Shown: in pieces, positions 55,713 through 64,000 of the stretch
How the letters are laid out: every line of letters starts with the position of its first letter
How positions within the stretch are numbered: the stretch's first letter is position 1
Assembly: GCF_023923225.1 (NCBI RefSeq)
Contig: NZ_CP099489.1
Coordinates: forward strand, 3,844,001 to 3,908,000
Source: Ornithinimicrobium faecis
Lineage (GTDB): Bacteria; Actinomycetota; Actinomycetes; Actinomycetales; Dermatophilaceae
Direction: 5' to 3'
DNA: 64,000 bases
Made by a program: the position numbers and the translations under genes
Notes under the pieces: model-generated
The model's input: the letters and a program-made list of their open reading frames with translations, nothing else
Database searches by the model: none
What the model was told of the DNA's origin: nothing

Positions 55713-56168
55713 TCAGACCAGCCAGGCGCCCTCGCGCATCAGCGTGCGACCGACCATCTCGTTGGCCTCGCGCCAGGCCTGCACCCGCTCGGGTCGCAGA
55801 ATCAGGTAGACGTAACCCTCCGCGCCGCGTGGATCCCAGTCAGCCTGCGCCGCATAGGCATCGGCCAGATCCTCGTCCGTCTCCACCCCGACCGCGCTGT
55901 CCAGGACGACATCGACCAGCACCACGTCACGGGTCGGTCCGACGCCGAGTCTGGCTCGTCCCGTCGCGACGATGTTGCGAGCCGTCACGGAGGACTCCGG
56001 CAGCGCGATCACCGCCGAGTCGTCCCGCCACAGCAGGGAGAGCGGGACCAGGTGCGGCGCGCCGTCCGTCGAAGCCGTCGCCACCCAGGCGTCGATTGCC
56101 TCGGTCGTGAGCAGGGTCAGGGAGTCCGCCTTGCGGGTGGCCGCGTCACGCGGCTCGGGGGAAGCCAT
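55713..56168 (-). CDS. PPOX-class (F420/flavin) oxidoreductase-like protein
   Basis: A 151-residue protein of the pyridoxamine-5'-phosphate-oxidase fold: [54 protein letters not shown], followed by [29 protein letters not shown]. The split-barrel pattern points to flavin or F420 binding. ATG 56168 was chosen as the start; the open frame upstream has no support. It lies 104 nt before argF in the same direction and may be in that operon. The substrate is unknown. Confidence 0.82.
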   Translation of the reverse strand: MASPEPRDAATRKADSLTLLTTEAIDAWVATASTDGAPHLVPLSLLWRDDSAVIALPESSVTARNIVATGRARLGVGPTRDVVLVDVVLDSAVGVETDEDLADAYAAQADWDPRGAEGYVYLILRPERVQAWREANEMVGRTLMREGAWLV

Positions 56169-56341
56169 GCACCTCACGATAGCCAGCGGCCCCGGGCACT
56201 CCCCTGCTGCGGATGCCGGGCGACAGAACAGACGGTCTTTGACAGATTGCTCCACTGAGCCGCCACAAGAGTTGGGCGTGTCGGGTGAGATCTCGGCAGA
56301 ATGGACGCAGAACCTTGGACCTGCAACAGGGAGAACCAGCC

Positions 56342-56701
56342 ATGACGACGGTCGTTGACCACGACGCCTACATCGAGGCGGCGCCCGAGGCTTTCCAACC
56401 ATTGCTGACACGGTTGCGCGCGATCTTGGCTCGTGCCCTGCCCGAAGCGGAGGAGATGGTGGCCTACAACATGCCAGGATTCCGGATCGGTGGCACGGTC
56501 GTCGCGAGCTATGCAGCGTTCAGCAGGCAGTGCGGGCTGTATCTCCTCCCCGGCGCCATCGCCGAACAGGCAGACGAGATCGCAGCCGCTGGACTGAAGG
56601 CGACAAAGACCGGCATCACCTTCTCGCCGCGCAAACCGATCCCGGACGACCTCGTGGAACGGCTGGCACAGGCATCGAGCAAGGAGGCGGCCGGGGGCTG
56701 A
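56342..56701 (+). CDS. DUF1801 (YdhG-like) protein
   Basis: A 119-residue protein, MTTVVDHDAYIEAAPEAFQPLLTRLRAILARALPEAEEMVAYNMPGFRIGG, which is the DUF1801 pattern (iron-chaperone-like fold with an LLYNMPAF-type motif). AGGGAGAA lies 9 nt upstream of the ATG at 56342. Function in the family is not settled. It is divergent from the PPOX gene. The 178 nt after it contain no gene that I can support. Confidence 0.85.
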   Translation: MTTVVDHDAYIEAAPEAFQPLLTRLRAILARALPEAEEMVAYNMPGFRIGGTVVASYAAFSRQCGLYLLPGAIAEQADEIAAAGLKATKTGITFSPRKPIPDDLVERLAQASSKEAAGG

Positions 56702-56879
56702 CCTACAGCATCTGGGTCAGGCAACCGCAAGAGCCCCCTCTTCGGCATAGTCGTGATGCCACGACCGGCGATGCGAGGGCAAGGTTCATGCACGTCTCGC
56801 AATACGGGCGGGCATGGTGGAGTGGTTTCGATGATCCATTCCGCACCACTGTGTCTCCGGCGGGTGCTAGGCATGACCC

Positions 56880-57755
56880 ATGGACCAGGTGGAGTTGCCA
56901 GCCGTCGGCGGGCTGGAGGCAGGGGCGGTCCTGACGACCCTGGTCAACCACGCGACACCCGGCAGCGAGTCGGTGACGCTCGAGCCGCGCGCCGGCAACG
57001 TCGCCGACAACGCGACCGGCACCCACCGGCGTCTGCTGACCCTTGGCGGTGCACCAACCGCCATCACCGTGCTCATCCACCCCGGCGGGGTCACCCTCCG
57101 GGCGCCGGCTCCGGTCCTCGACGAGGCGACCGACGTCGTCACCTGGTGGTTCGATCTGACCACCGACCCAGGACCCGTGGCCGCCCGCCTGTCGCTCGAC
57201 CCACGCCTGGCCCCACTGGTCAGCCAGCGCCCCGCCCTGCGACCACTGCGTCACCCGGCCGGTTTCGAGGCGGCGATCGACACCGTCGTTGGTCAACAGG
57301 TGACCCTCTCCTCTGCCAGGCTGTTCGGAGAACGGTTGCGGGCGGCATACTCCCCCGGCGCTGTGGAGGGCCTGCGGATCTTCCCCTCCGCCGACACCCT
57401 GGTGCGGGCACCACTGGAGGAGTTGCGCGCCGCAGTCGGGCTGACCACCTCGCGGGCGCGGACGGTCCAGGCGGTCGCCCAGTTGTTCGCCGACGGGTTC
57501 CACCTCACCCCTGAGGCCGACCCGACCAGCGCACGGGCGCACCTCCTGGGCGTGCCCGGCGTCGGCCCGTGGACGGTGGAATACCTCGCGCTGCGCGCCC
57601 TGGGTGACCCAGACGCCTTCCCGTCCTCCGACGCCGTGGTGCGCCGTGCCCTCGACGGTGCCCCGGCCCCGCAGGCCCAGCGGGAGGCGGAGACGTGGCG
57701 ACCCCACCGCGCCTGGGCCACAGCGCACCTGTGGGCCGGTCAGACGGTGGGCTGA
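56880..57755 (+). CDS. alkA: DNA-3-methyladenine glycosylase (AlkA type)
   Basis: A 291-residue base-excision enzyme. The N-terminal AlkA domain (about 1-115) is followed by the HhH-GPD domain: FEAAIDTVVGQQVTLSSAR, then the helix-hairpin-helix LLGVPGVGPWTVEYLALRALGDPDAFPSSDAVVRRAL, where Asp of SSD is the likely catalytic residue. It removes alkylated bases. TAGGCA (56868-56873) lies 6 nt before the ATG, perhaps a leaderless promoter. There is no ada gene here. The next gene is a plus-strand oxidoreductase. Confidence 0.94.
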   Translation: MDQVELPAVGGLEAGAVLTTLVNHATPGSESVTLEPRAGNVADNATGTHRRLLTLGGAPTAITVLIHPGGVTLRAPAPVLDEATDVVTWWFDLTTDPGPVAARLSLDPRLAPLVSQRPALRPLRHPAGFEAAIDTVVGQQVTLSSARLFGERLRAAYSPGAVEGLRIFPSADTLVRAPLEELRAAVGLTTSRARTVQAVAQLFADGFHLTPEADPTSARAHLLGVPGVGPWTVEYLALRALGDPDAFPSSDAVVRRALDGAPAPQAQREAETWRPHRAWATAHLWAGQTVG

Positions 57756-57790
57756 CACCCAGGTGACCAGGCGGTAACCATCGTGGCAGC

Positions 57791-60043
57791 ATGACCGCCA
57801 TGCCCTATCTGGTCACGCAGCGCGACCGTGCCCCCGCCGTCACCGAGCGCGTGGAGCCCGACCTCTCGCTGCCCCGGGTCTGTGTCATCGGGGCAGGATC
57901 CAGCGGGCTGGCCGCCGCGAAGGCCCTCTATCTGGCGGGCGTGCCCTTCGACTGCTTCGAGATGGGCTCCGTGGTCGGCGGCAACTGGGTGCTCGACAAC
58001 CCCAACGATCAGTCCGCCTGCTACGAGACCCTGGAGATCAACACCTCGACCCGGCGGATGGCCTACTCCGACTTCCCGATGCCACCGGACTACCCGCCCT
58101 ACGCCAAGCACCACCAGGTCGCGGCCTATTTCGAGGCGTATGTCGACCACTTCGGCTTCCGCCACACCATCACGTTCGGCACGCGCGTCACCAGCGTCGA
58201 GCGAGGCGCTGAGGCACGCGGCTCGCTCGACGACCCCGTGGATCGCAACGACTGGCGGGTGATGACCGAGGGCCCCGAGGGCACCACGACCAGGGACTAT
58301 GCGGCGGTGCTCGTCGCCAACGGCCACCACTGGGACCAGCGATGGCCCGATCCGCCCTATCCCGGCACCTTCGACAGGGAGCAGATTCACTCCCACGACT
58401 ATCGCTCGAGCGAGCAGCTCCGGAATCGCCACGTGGTCGTCGTCGGCTCCGGCAACTCCGCCCTCGACATCGCCTCCGCCGGTGCGCAGGTCGCCGCGTC
58501 CACCACGTTGTCGCAGCGACGCGGCCAGTGGGTGCTGCCCAAGTTCACCGCTGGCATCGCCTCCGACCAGATCACCGCGCCGGGGTGGGCGCCCTGGCTG
58601 TTGACCCGCGCCCGCCTGCGCCTCGGCGCGCTCAGCGCCGGCAACATCGCCCGCCTCGGGCTCCCCCAACCCGCGCACTCTCCGGGCCAGTCGCACCCGG
58701 TGCAGTCCGAGGAGATCCGCGATGCGCTGCGCTCGGGCCGGGTCACCCCGCGCCCGGCCATCGAGCGACTGGCGGGAGACCGGGTGGACTTCGTCGACGG
58801 CAGCAGCACCCCCGCCGACCTGATCGTCTGGGCCACGGGCTATCGAGTGAGCTTCCCGTTCCTGGACCCCCAACTCCTCGCGGCCCCGGGCAACAACCTG
58901 CCGCTGTGGAAGCGCACCATCCACCCCGACCTGCCCGGGCTCTATTTCCTGGGCCTGCTGCAGCCCATCGGGGCAGTCATGCCACTGGCGGAGGCGCAGG
59001 CTCAGTGGATCACCGAGATCCTCACTGGCAGCTATGCGTTCCCCGCCGAGGATGAGGTGCGCACGCAGATGACCGCCGACCACGAGCGCAACGCCGCCCG
59101 GTTCTATGCCTCCCCGCGCCACACGATGGAGGTCGACTTCGATCACTATCTCTGGGACCTGTCCCGCGAGCGGCGTCGAGGGCGTCAGCGTGCCACCCGC
59201 CGGCGCCACGGCGCGGCGGTGGTCACCGGAGCGGGGCGGGGCCTGGGTCGGGAGATCGCGGTGCGCCTGGCCCGTGAGGGGTATGCCGTGCACGTCACCG
59301 ATGTGGACGGGGACCAGGCCCGCGCCACGGCGGAGGACATCAACGCCACCGCCCCGGCTCACCCAGCGGTGGGCGAGACCCTGGACGTGCGAGATCAGGA
59401 GGCCTGCCGCGCCTTGGCGCAACGGCTCGCTGACCCCGGCCTGGCGCTGTGGGTCAACAACGCGGGAGTGCTGGCGACCGGCCCGGTCTGGGAGCACGAC
59501 GACGCCACGCGCCGACTGATGCTCGAGGTCAACACGCTCGGGACGATGCACGGCACGATCGCCGCCCTGGAGGTGATGCGGCCGGCCGAGCGTGGGCACA
59601 TCATCAACATCGCCTCACTCGCCGGGCTGGTCACCGTGCCCGGGGAGGGCGTCTATGCCGGGTCCAAACATGCCGTCCTCGGGTTCAGCACCTCGGCCCT
59701 GGCCGACCTGCGGCTGGCCGGCCACACCGACATCCACATCAGCTGCCTCTGCCCGGACGGTCTGTGGACCCCCATGTTGTTCGACAAGCTCGACGACCCG
59801 GGCGCCTCAATGTCCTTCTCCGGCAAGCTGCTCCGGCCCGGAGAGCTCGCCGACGTGGTGATGCAGGTGGTGGCCAGGCCGCGCCCGGTGACGTCGGTGC
59901 CGCGCTGGCGCGGCCTCCAGGCCCGGGCCCTGGACCTGGCCCCCGGACTGGCCGTGCGGGTCGCGCCGCTCGTGGTGCGGGCCAGTCGGGCGCAGCAGAG
60001 GTCGATCGCGCGCCGCCTGCGTCGTTCCGGCGCGGCCCGCTGA
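57791..60043 (+). CDS. flavin monooxygenase fused to short-chain dehydrogenase
   Basis: A 750-residue fusion. Residues about 28-460 form an FMO: FAD site VIGAGSSGLAAAK (about 33), FMO identity stretch FDREQIHSHDYR (about 196), NADPH site VVGSGNSALDIASAG (about 218) and IVWATGYRVSF. A Lys/Arg-rich linker (RERRRGRQRATRRR) leads to an SDR domain (about 475-720): VTGAGRGLG, WVNNAGVL and active-site YAGSKHA. The FMO motif FDxxxxHSHxY differs from the Baeyer-Villiger FxGxxxHxxxW type. The SDR may act on the FMO product. No operon partners. Confidence 0.92.
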   Translation: MTAMPYLVTQRDRAPAVTERVEPDLSLPRVCVIGAGSSGLAAAKALYLAGVPFDCFEMGSVVGGNWVLDNPNDQSACYETLEINTSTRRMAYSDFPMPPDYPPYAKHHQVAAYFEAYVDHFGFRHTITFGTRVTSVERGAEARGSLDDPVDRNDWRVMTEGPEGTTTRDYAAVLVANGHHWDQRWPDPPYPGTFDREQIHSHDYRSSEQLRNRHVVVVGSGNSALDIASAGAQVAASTTLSQRRGQWVLPKFTAGIASDQITAPGWAPWLLTRARLRLGALSAGNIARLGLPQPAHSPGQSHPVQSEEIRDALRSGRVTPRPAIERLAGDRVDFVDGSSTPADLIVWATGYRVSFPFLDPQLLAAPGNNLPLWKRTIHPDLPGLYFLGLLQPIGAVMPLAEAQAQWITEILTGSYAFPAEDEVRTQMTADHERNAARFYASPRHTMEVDFDHYLWDLSRERRRGRQRATRRRHGAAVVTGAGRGLGREIAVRLAREGYAVHVTDVDGDQARATAEDINATAPAHPAVGETLDVRDQEACRALAQRLADPGLALWVNNAGVLATGPVWEHDDATRRLMLEVNTLGTMHGTIAALEVMRPAERGHIINIASLAGLVTVPGEGVYAGSKHAVLGFSTSALADLRLAGHTDIHISCLCPDGLWTPMLFDKLDDPGASMSFSGKLLRPGELADVVMQVVARPRPVTSVPRWRGLQARALDLAPGLAVRVAPLVVRASRAQQRSIARRLRRSGAAR

Positions 60044-60045
60044 GC

Positions 60046-60570
60046 CTAGAGTTGGCTGCCCGCGCTGATGTTGTCCGCGGCATGGCTGGCGCGGCGCTGG
60101 CCGGCGCCGCCCTGGTCGGCGCCGCCCTGGTCGATCGCACCCCCGACATTGCGGAACAGATAGATCCCCAGCGTGACACCGCTGACGGCGGACTCCTCGC
60201 CCGAGACAAACATCCGCTCGGTGCTGGACTGACCGGTCATCCGGAAGACATAGCCAGCGTGCTCCAGCCGCCACCCCAGACGCTCGATCTCACCGAGCAG
60301 CTCGGCGGAGCTGGTGATCTGCTCACTCGAGGCATAGTCCCGGGTCCCCCACATCGCCTGACCCTCGGCGCGACCCACCTCGACCTGGACCTCAAAGAAG
60401 GTCTGACCGCCCTCCTTCGCGAGGGTGGCCTGGCCGAGGGGTGAGGCGGCCCACTCCTGCCGGGCACGGGTCTCCGACTGCGCTTGCTGCTGATCGGCCA
60501 GCGCGCGCTCCCGCTCGACCCGCTCGGCCTCCTTGCGCGCCTTGTCCTCGTCGCTGCCAAACAGCCCCAT
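60046..60570 (-). CDS. uncharacterised charged coiled-coil/globular protein
   Basis: A 174-residue protein of no recognised family. Residues 7-45 are a strongly charged helix (DEDKARKEAERVERERALADQQQAQSETRARQEW). Residues about 55-145 look like a small globular alpha/beta domain (FFEVQVEVGRAEGQAMWGTRDYASSEQITSSAELLGEIERLGWRLEHAGYVFRM). The C-terminus repeats GGADQGGAGQ, encoded by CCTGGTCGGCGCCGC repeats at 60105-60130. Its stop is 2 nt from the FMO-SDR stop on the other strand. Function unknown. Confidence 0.72.
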   Translation of the reverse strand: MGLFGSDEDKARKEAERVERERALADQQQAQSETRARQEWAASPLGQATLAKEGGQTFFEVQVEVGRAEGQAMWGTRDYASSEQITSSAELLGEIERLGWRLEHAGYVFRMTGQSSTERMFVSGEESAVSGVTLGIYLFRNVGGAIDQGGADQGGAGQRRASHAADNISAGSQL

Positions 60571-60638
60571 GTCATGTCCCCGATCTCGCGCTCACGTGCC
60601 CAATGTGTCTGAGATCACTATGCCACCGGGCGAGCAGC

Positions 60639-60965
60639 TCACTCCCCCAGGCGGTCCAGCAGGTCGACGGCGGCGCGGGTGTAGTCCCCGATCCACCGGT
60701 CGTGAATGCGTTTGATGGGCTGCGGCGCCAGCGTGAGATGCCGCTCCCGGCCCACCTTGCGACCGATCACGAGGTCGGCGCGCTCCAGCACCCTCAGGTG
60801 CTGCAGCACGGTGGTCCGGTCCAGCGCCGGGAACTGATCGCAGAGCCCACCGGTGGTGCGGGGCGCGTCCCGCAGGACGTCAAGCATCTGCCGGCGGGTG
60901 GCCGAGGCGAGGGCCTTGAAGACGCGGTCGTCCTCGTCAAAGCTCTTGCCCTCTTCGCCATTCAT
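60639..60965 (-). CDS. ArsR family transcriptional regulator
   Basis: A 108-residue winged-helix protein: DDRVFKALASATRRQMLDVLRDAPRTTGGLCDQFPALDRTTVLQHLRVLERADLVIGRKVGRERHLTLAPQPIKRIHDRW. It lacks the Cys metal pairs of metal-sensing ArsR proteins. The divergent partner is an SRPBCC protein, the common non-metal ArsR pair (SdpR/SRPBCC type). Only 16 nt, including a 10-bp palindrome, separate the two start codons. Confidence 0.93.
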   Translation of the reverse strand: MNGEEGKSFDEDDRVFKALASATRRQMLDVLRDAPRTTGGLCDQFPALDRTTVLQHLRVLERADLVIGRKVGRERHLTLAPQPIKRIHDRWIGDYTRAAVDLLDRLGE

Positions 60966-60981
60966 GTTATATAACTATCAC
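60966..60981. promoter_or_regulatory. 16-bp divergent control region with palindrome
   Basis: GTTATATAAC (60966-60975) is a perfect palindrome right next to the arsR start codon. For the rightward gene, TATAAC (60970-60975) ends 6 nt before the ATG and TTGCCC (60946-60951) is 18 bp further up, within arsR. Repressor bound here would block both genes. Both transcripts are likely leaderless or nearly so. Confidence 0.7.
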
Positions 60982-61470
60982 ATGTTCTCTTCACCGCAGC
61001 TGACCGAACTGTCCTTCACCGTGTCCGGGCGCGTCGCGCGGCCGTGCGCCGAGGTCTACGACGCGGTGGCAGACCCAGAGCAGCTGTCCCGCTATTTCAC
61101 GACCGGTGGTGCCCGTGGGCGGCTCGAGGCCGGCGCCGACGTCACCTGGGACTTCCACGACGAGCCCGGCCGCTTCCCGGTGACCGTGCTCGAGGCGGGC
61201 CCGCCGCGCCGGATCGTGATCCAGTGGGGCGCCGACGGCGGCAGCGAGGCCACCACCGACCCGTCGGGGACCACCACGACGACCTTCGAGTTCGAGCCGC
61301 TGGACGACGACACCCGGACGCTGGTCACCATCACCGAGTCCAGCTGGAAACCCACGACCGCGGGGGCCAAGAACGCCTTCGGCAACTGCGAGGGCTGGAC
61401 CGGCATGCTGAGCGCTCTGAAGGTCTGGGTCGAGCACGGCATCAATCTGCGCGAGGGCTTCTACCGCTGA
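60982..61470 (+). CDS. SRPBCC (AHSA1-like) ligand-binding protein
   Basis: A 162-residue START-like protein, MFSSPQLTELSFTVSGRVARPCAEVYDAVADPEQLSRYFTTGG. The fold continues with EPGRFPVTVLEAGPPRRIVIQWG and TLVTITESSWKP, ending GWTGMLSALKVWVEHGINLREGFYR. These AHSA1-type proteins have a hydrophobic cavity for small ligands. Paired with a divergent ArsR gene it may bind the inducer. ATG 60982 is at the predicted transcription start. Confidence 0.9.
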   Translation: MFSSPQLTELSFTVSGRVARPCAEVYDAVADPEQLSRYFTTGGARGRLEAGADVTWDFHDEPGRFPVTVLEAGPPRRIVIQWGADGGSEATTDPSGTTTTTFEFEPLDDDTRTLVTITESSWKPTTAGAKNAFGNCEGWTGMLSALKVWVEHGINLREGFYR

Positions 61471-61504
61471 CCGCCCTTCCTCCAGGGCCCGGAGCCTGGA
61501 CGCC

Positions 61505-61510
61505 TACGCT
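61505..61510 (+). promoter_or_regulatory. -10 box of fhs (leaderless)
   Basis: TACGCT lies 6 nt before the fhs ATG (61517). The same CCTACGCT stands 7 nt before the start of the small gene at 10401. No ribosome-binding site is seen. Confidence 0.5.
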
Positions 61511-61516
61511 CGTCCC

Positions 61517-63217
61517 ATGACCCGTCCCACTCCCCTGCCCAGCGATCTGGAGATCGCGAGCGCCGCCACCCTGCGCCCGGTCGCCGAAGTTGCCAGTGAC
61601 CTCGGTGTGGCTCCCGAGCACGTCGAGCCCTATGGGCGCGATGTCGCCAAGATCGACCTGGCCGCGGCCGCGAACGAACCGCGAGGGAAGTATGTCGTGG
61701 TGTCAGCCATCACTCCGACTCCCCTGGGCGAGGGCAAGACCACGACGGTGGTCGGCCTGACCCAGGCGCTGCGGCGGCTCGGCTCCAACGCCGTGGCCAC
61801 GCTGCGGCAGCCGTCGATGGGCCCGACGTTCGGGATCAAGGGCGGGGCCGCCGGCGGTGGCTACAGCCAGGTGGTGCCGATGGAGCGGCTCAACCTGCAC
61901 CTGACCGGCGACTTCCACGCCATCACGGCCGCCCACAACCTGCTGGCCGCCGCGGTCGACAACCACCTGCACTTCGGCAACGAGCTCGACCTCGATCTGC
62001 GCAACATCACCTGGCGCCGGGTGATGGACGTCAACGACCGATCTCTGCGCAACATCGTCGTCGGGATGGGCGCCCGCGCGGACGGCCTGGTGCGCGAGAC
62101 CGGCTTCGACATCACCGCTGCGTCCGAGGTGATGGTGTTGATGACGCTGGCGACGTCCTATCAGGACCTGCGGGCCCGACTGGGCCGGATCGTGGTGGGC
62201 TACACCGGCGAGGGCAAGCCGGTCAGCGCGGAGGATCTGGGGGTGGCCGGCGCGATGGCGGTCATCCTGCGCGATGCGCTCAAACCCAATCTGCTGCAGA
62301 CCCTCGAGGGCGGCCCCGCGCTGGTGCACTGCGGCCCGTTCGGCAACATCGCGACCGGCACCTCCTCCGTCGTGGCCGACCAGATCGCGCTGAGCCACGC
62401 GGACCTGGTCGTGACCGAGGCGGGCTTCGGCGCCGACATGGGGGCGGAGCGCTTCTTCAACGTCAAGTGTCGCGTGGGTGGCCTCGAGCCTGACGCCGCC
62501 GTGATCGTCACGACGGTGCGCGCTCTGAAGGTCCACTCGGGCCGCTATGACATCAAGGCCGGGCGACCACTGCCCGAGAGCCTGCTCGCCGAGAACCCTG
62601 ACGAGGTGCGCGCGGGGCTGGACAACCTGCGGGCGCACATCGAGATCGTCCGTGCCTTCGGAGTCAGCCCGGTCGTGGCCATCAACGCCTTCCCGCAGGA
62701 CCACGACAGCGAGCACGAGGTCATCCGGGAGCTAGCCGCCGAGATGGGCGTGCGCTGCGCCGTGACGCGACACGTCGCGGAGGGTGGCGCCGGGGCGGAA
62801 GATCTCGCTCGTGAGGTCCTGGCCGCCGCCGAGGAGCCGGCGGCCTTCATCCCGACCTATGCCCTCGAGGACAGCCTCACCGACAAGATCGAGGCCATCG
62901 CCACACAGGTCTACGGCGCAGACGGGGTCGACTACGCCCCGGCCGCAGCCCGGGCCCTGGCGACCTATGAGAACGCCGGCTTCGGCGAGCTGCCGGTCGT
63001 CATCGCCAAGACCCATCTGTCGATCAGCTCGGATCCGAGCCTGATGGGCGCCCCCACGGGATGGCGGTTGCCGGTGCGCGAGGTCCGAGCCAACGTCGGC
63101 GCGGGGTATGTCTATGCCATCGCCGGTGACATGCGCACGATGCCCGGTCTGTCCCGGCACCCCAATGCCGAGCGCATCGAGCTGTCGGCGGACGGGACGA
63201 TCACTGGCCTGTCCTGA
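61517..63217 (+). CDS. fhs: formate-tetrahydrofolate ligase
   Basis: A 566-residue ATP-dependent enzyme (formate + THF + ATP to 10-formyl-THF). ATP-binding loop TPTPLGEGKTTTVVGL (about 68), then LRQPSMGPTFGIKGGAAGGGYSQV, and ITAAHNLLAAAVDNHL. The C-terminal KTHLSISSDPSLMGAPTGW is also conserved. The length is normal for the family. It supplies formyl groups for purine and fMet-tRNA synthesis. It follows the SRPBCC gene by 46 nt but has its own -10 box. Confidence 0.97.
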   Translation: MTRPTPLPSDLEIASAATLRPVAEVASDLGVAPEHVEPYGRDVAKIDLAAAANEPRGKYVVVSAITPTPLGEGKTTTVVGLTQALRRLGSNAVATLRQPSMGPTFGIKGGAAGGGYSQVVPMERLNLHLTGDFHAITAAHNLLAAAVDNHLHFGNELDLDLRNITWRRVMDVNDRSLRNIVVGMGARADGLVRETGFDITAASEVMVLMTLATSYQDLRARLGRIVVGYTGEGKPVSAEDLGVAGAMAVILRDALKPNLLQTLEGGPALVHCGPFGNIATGTSSVVADQIALSHADLVVTEAGFGADMGAERFFNVKCRVGGLEPDAAVIVTTVRALKVHSGRYDIKAGRPLPESLLAENPDEVRAGLDNLRAHIEIVRAFGVSPVVAINAFPQDHDSEHEVIRELAAEMGVRCAVTRHVAEGGAGAEDLAREVLAAAEEPAAFIPTYALEDSLTDKIEAIATQVYGADGVDYAPAAARALATYENAGFGELPVVIAKTHLSISSDPSLMGAPTGWRLPVREVRANVGAGYVYAIAGDMRTMPGLSRHPNAERIELSADGTITGLS

Positions 63218-63281
63218 GTCACTCCTGCCCCATCTGCTTGAGCCTGTGGACAACTCTCGGCACTGGTTCCGGATCTCAGCC

Positions 63282-63695
63282 ATGCTGTGCAAACGGCTGA
63301 TGAGAGGGGACGAGGATGGGTGCCCACCCCCGGAGGATCCGGCTGAGCTGCACACCGAGGCGCTCGCCGTCATCGATGAGATCGAGCAACTTGTCCGGCG
63401 GATCAACCGCACCAACGCTGCCACGAAGCTGGCGCCGAACCTGACCATCACTGACGCGCTCGCGCAACGGGACGCCCTGTCGGCCAAGCGCGCTCTGACC
63501 GCCACGCTGGCGGATGCTGCCAGCGGGCAGCGTCGTGAGTTGGGCTGGGGGCGGCAACTGCGATCAGAGCTGCGGGACGTGACTGATCTCTCGGTCCCGC
63601 AATTACGCCGCGAGGCAGATCAGCAGGCGCGTGCCCACCGCGAGCTGGACAGCACGTTGCAGGAGGCCAACTGGGCCACTGAGCTGATGGATTGA
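63282..63695 (+). pseudogene. shortened DIP1984-family gene
   Basis: From ATG 63282 the frame gives 137 residues. DEIEQLVRRINRTNAATKLAPNLTITDALAQRDALSAKRALTATLADAAS and LDSTLQEANWATELMD match the DIP1984 family (memory-based). The usual first 25-30 residues (MKLAEAL-type helix) are missing: upstream sequence in all three frames does not supply them. The DNA just before the homology (63217-63300) may mark a replaced 5' end. It could be a degenerate remnant or a short working protein. Confidence 0.6.
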
Positions 63696-63975
63696 ACACA
63701 CCGGACTGCGACCGAGTGAGTCGGTAGTCCGGGGACACGAGGCGAGCACACGCCGGGCTGGCGGCCAACCCAGCCATACCTCTGGAAAAGGTCGCGAGGG
63801 GCAGCGAGAGCCACTGAGCCGGGCAGCCCCGCACGAGGCACCTGTGACCGCTCAGAAGGAACAGCGCACCACCGCGTGCTGATCGCGTCTCCGGATGAGG
63901 GTGGGCATGGGGAACCCACTCGGTCGCGAGTCCAGCATCTTTTAATTGCGTCCGATGGACGCTATCGTTGCTCTC

Positions 63976-64000
63976 GTGAACGAACAGGGAGCGGCACAGC
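63976..64000 (+). CDS. possible gene start cut by the window edge
   Basis: GTG at 63976 opens VNEQGAAQ and runs off the end. TATCGT (63963-63968) ends 7 nt before it, like the other leaderless starts here. An in-frame-different ATG at 63954 is also possible. The preceding 280 nt (63696-63975) contain no gene, repeat or clear terminator that I can support. Confidence 0.3.

Noticed and set aside
60639..61470. ArsR/SRPBCC pair as a toxin-antitoxin system.
   Set aside because: Genes are divergent with a shared operator and the SRPBCC protein is a ligand-binding fold; no toxin family is recognised.

Overview
The window comes from a high-GC actinobacterial chromosome (about 70% G+C by eye, dense GTG starts, many start codons placed directly behind a -10 box). 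The core gene set (pmt, rsmI, metG, tatD, rsmA, ispE, ABC-F, glmU, prs, rplY, pth, mfd, with a tRNA-Gln and a TetR gene near glmU) is the block found in Mycobacterium and most Actinobacteria. The overall gene content would fit Micrococcales, perhaps the Intrasporangiaceae/Ornithinimicrobiaceae group, but the genus is a guess. No prophage, insertion sequence, CRISPR array or plasmid function was found.

Layout. 1-6242: a partial methyltransferase, an FtsX/MacB-type ABC exporter with a small membrane protein, and a divergent histidine kinase/LuxR-type regulator pair; an 18-bp palindrome lies between the two transcription units. 6297-10835: a heterodimeric ABC exporter with one degenerate ATP site, a 100-bp palindromic repeat and a small conserved gene. 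10930-17929 (minus): a DrrAB-like ABC pair, a dehydratase-like/VOC fusion, a DUF2332 protein and mfd. 18116-23071 (plus): PspA flanked by two TPM-domain membrane proteins with long coiled coils, followed by a 170-bp tandem repeat. 23581-28285 (minus): pth, rplY, DUF1697, prs, glmU. 28540-32099: carD, a second 100-bp repeat, tRNA-Gln, TetR, PadR with its operator, a septation-A-like membrane protein and MarR. 32211-36847 (minus): an EamA exporter, ABC-F, ispE, rsmA. 36999-40583: sodA, the third 100-bp repeat, tatD, metG. 40801-45282: a secreted subtilase with cell-wall-binding repeats and a DUF4126 protein. 45333-51530: rsmI, sdhBAC and a divergent mannosyltransferase. 51559-56168 (minus): acetyltransferase, TPR protein, two bacterial-PH membrane proteins, a long-type ornithine carbamoyltransferase and a PPOX-family protein. 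56342-64000: DUF1801, AlkA, an FMO-SDR fusion, an ArsR/SRPBCC divergent pair, formate-THF ligase, a shortened DIP1984-like gene and the window edge.

How the parts work together. Most genes are housekeeping: translation (metG, pth, rplY, rsmA, rsmI, tRNA-Gln), wall and isoprenoid precursors (glmU, ispE), PRPP (prs), repair (mfd, alkA), respiration (sdhCAB), one-carbon metabolism (fhs) and oxidative defence (sodA). The more unusual material is (i) the TPM-PspA-TPM envelope locus, (ii) a family of three exactly 100-bp palindromic intergenic elements that align without gaps, (iii) three separate tandem-repeat arrays at gene ends, (iv) an ABC exporter pair whose defects are complementary, and (v) a recurrent leaderless promoter design, a -10 hexamer 6-8 nt before the start codon, often overlapped by a palindromic operator.
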